In this document: piece after piece, positions 6,516-6,528 of the stretch
How positions within the stretch are numbered: the first letter of the stretch is position 1
How the letters are laid out: each line of letters starts with the position of its first letter
From: Chitinophagales bacterium
GTDB lineage: Bacteria; Bacteroidota; Bacteroidia; Chitinophagales; UBA10324
Assembly (NCBI GenBank): GCA_013695775.1
Contig: JACCZV010000132.1
Location: forward strand, 1 to 6,528
DNA length: 6,528 bases
Direction of reading: 5' to 3'
Translations under genes and position numbers: made by a program
The notes under the pieces: generated by a model
Database searches by the model: none
What the model was told of the DNA's origin: nothing
Seen by the model: the letters and a program-made list of their open reading frames with translations, nothing else

Positions 6516-6528
6516 TCCAAACCACCTG

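Larger units (their letters stand above)
6360..6528. other. Intergenic region, apparently a divergent promoter region
   Basis: These 169 nt have no supported ORF. They hold a minus-strand -7-like element for the lpxD-like gene and a plus-strand TATCTTTG near the right edge, so the region looks like the spacer between two divergently transcribed units. The right-hand gene is outside the window. Confidence 0.55.

Overview
The window is a piece of a Bacteroidota chromosome with five genes, all on the minus strand. In order of transcription, right to left, they are an LpxD-type acyltransferase, a saccharopine/lysine-6-dehydrogenase-type oxidoreductase, a very large membrane-anchored coiled-coil protein, an RsbW-like ATP-binding protein, and the start of ybeY. 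The phylum is suggested by several things. There are TAnnTTTG-type -7 elements and AT-rich start regions with no Shine-Dalgarno sequence. The giant membrane protein is of a kind I know mainly from Bacteroidota, and the order giant protein, anti-sigma-like ATPase, ybeY matches an arrangement I recall from that phylum. I cannot name a genus. No rRNA, tRNA, CRISPR array, insertion sequence or phage gene was seen.

Right block (6528 to 4253). An intergenic region at 6360-6528 carries a plausible minus-strand promoter for the lpxD-like gene. It also carries a good TATCTTTG element pointing right, toward a gene outside the window. The lpxD-like gene is interrupted by an apparent one-base deletion in a short G run near 5617-5620. 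The first 248 codons are in one frame, and the remaining 60 follow intact in another, ending at 5434. The dehydrogenase begins 20 nt later, so the two are probably cotranscribed.

Left block (4252 to 1). After a 151-nt spacer comes a gene for a 1115-residue protein with three predicted N-terminal membrane segments, a beta-rich domain and about 600 residues of charged coiled coil with Met/Gln-rich tracts. The anti-sigma-like ATPase starts 17 nt after its stop. Its stop overlaps the ybeY start in a TGATG junction, which points to translational coupling. YbeY is cut by the left edge exactly where its metal-binding HGxLHxxGxxH motif begins.

Taken together, the genes serve envelope lipid A modification (lpxD-like), amino-acid metabolism (dehydrogenase), an uncharacterised envelope protein, a possible partner-switch regulator, and rRNA maturation (YbeY). 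Most of this is ordinary chromosomal housekeeping. The two points most worth a second look are the lpxD frameshift and the uncharacterised three-gene unit that joins the giant periplasmic protein to a regulatory ATPase and YbeY.
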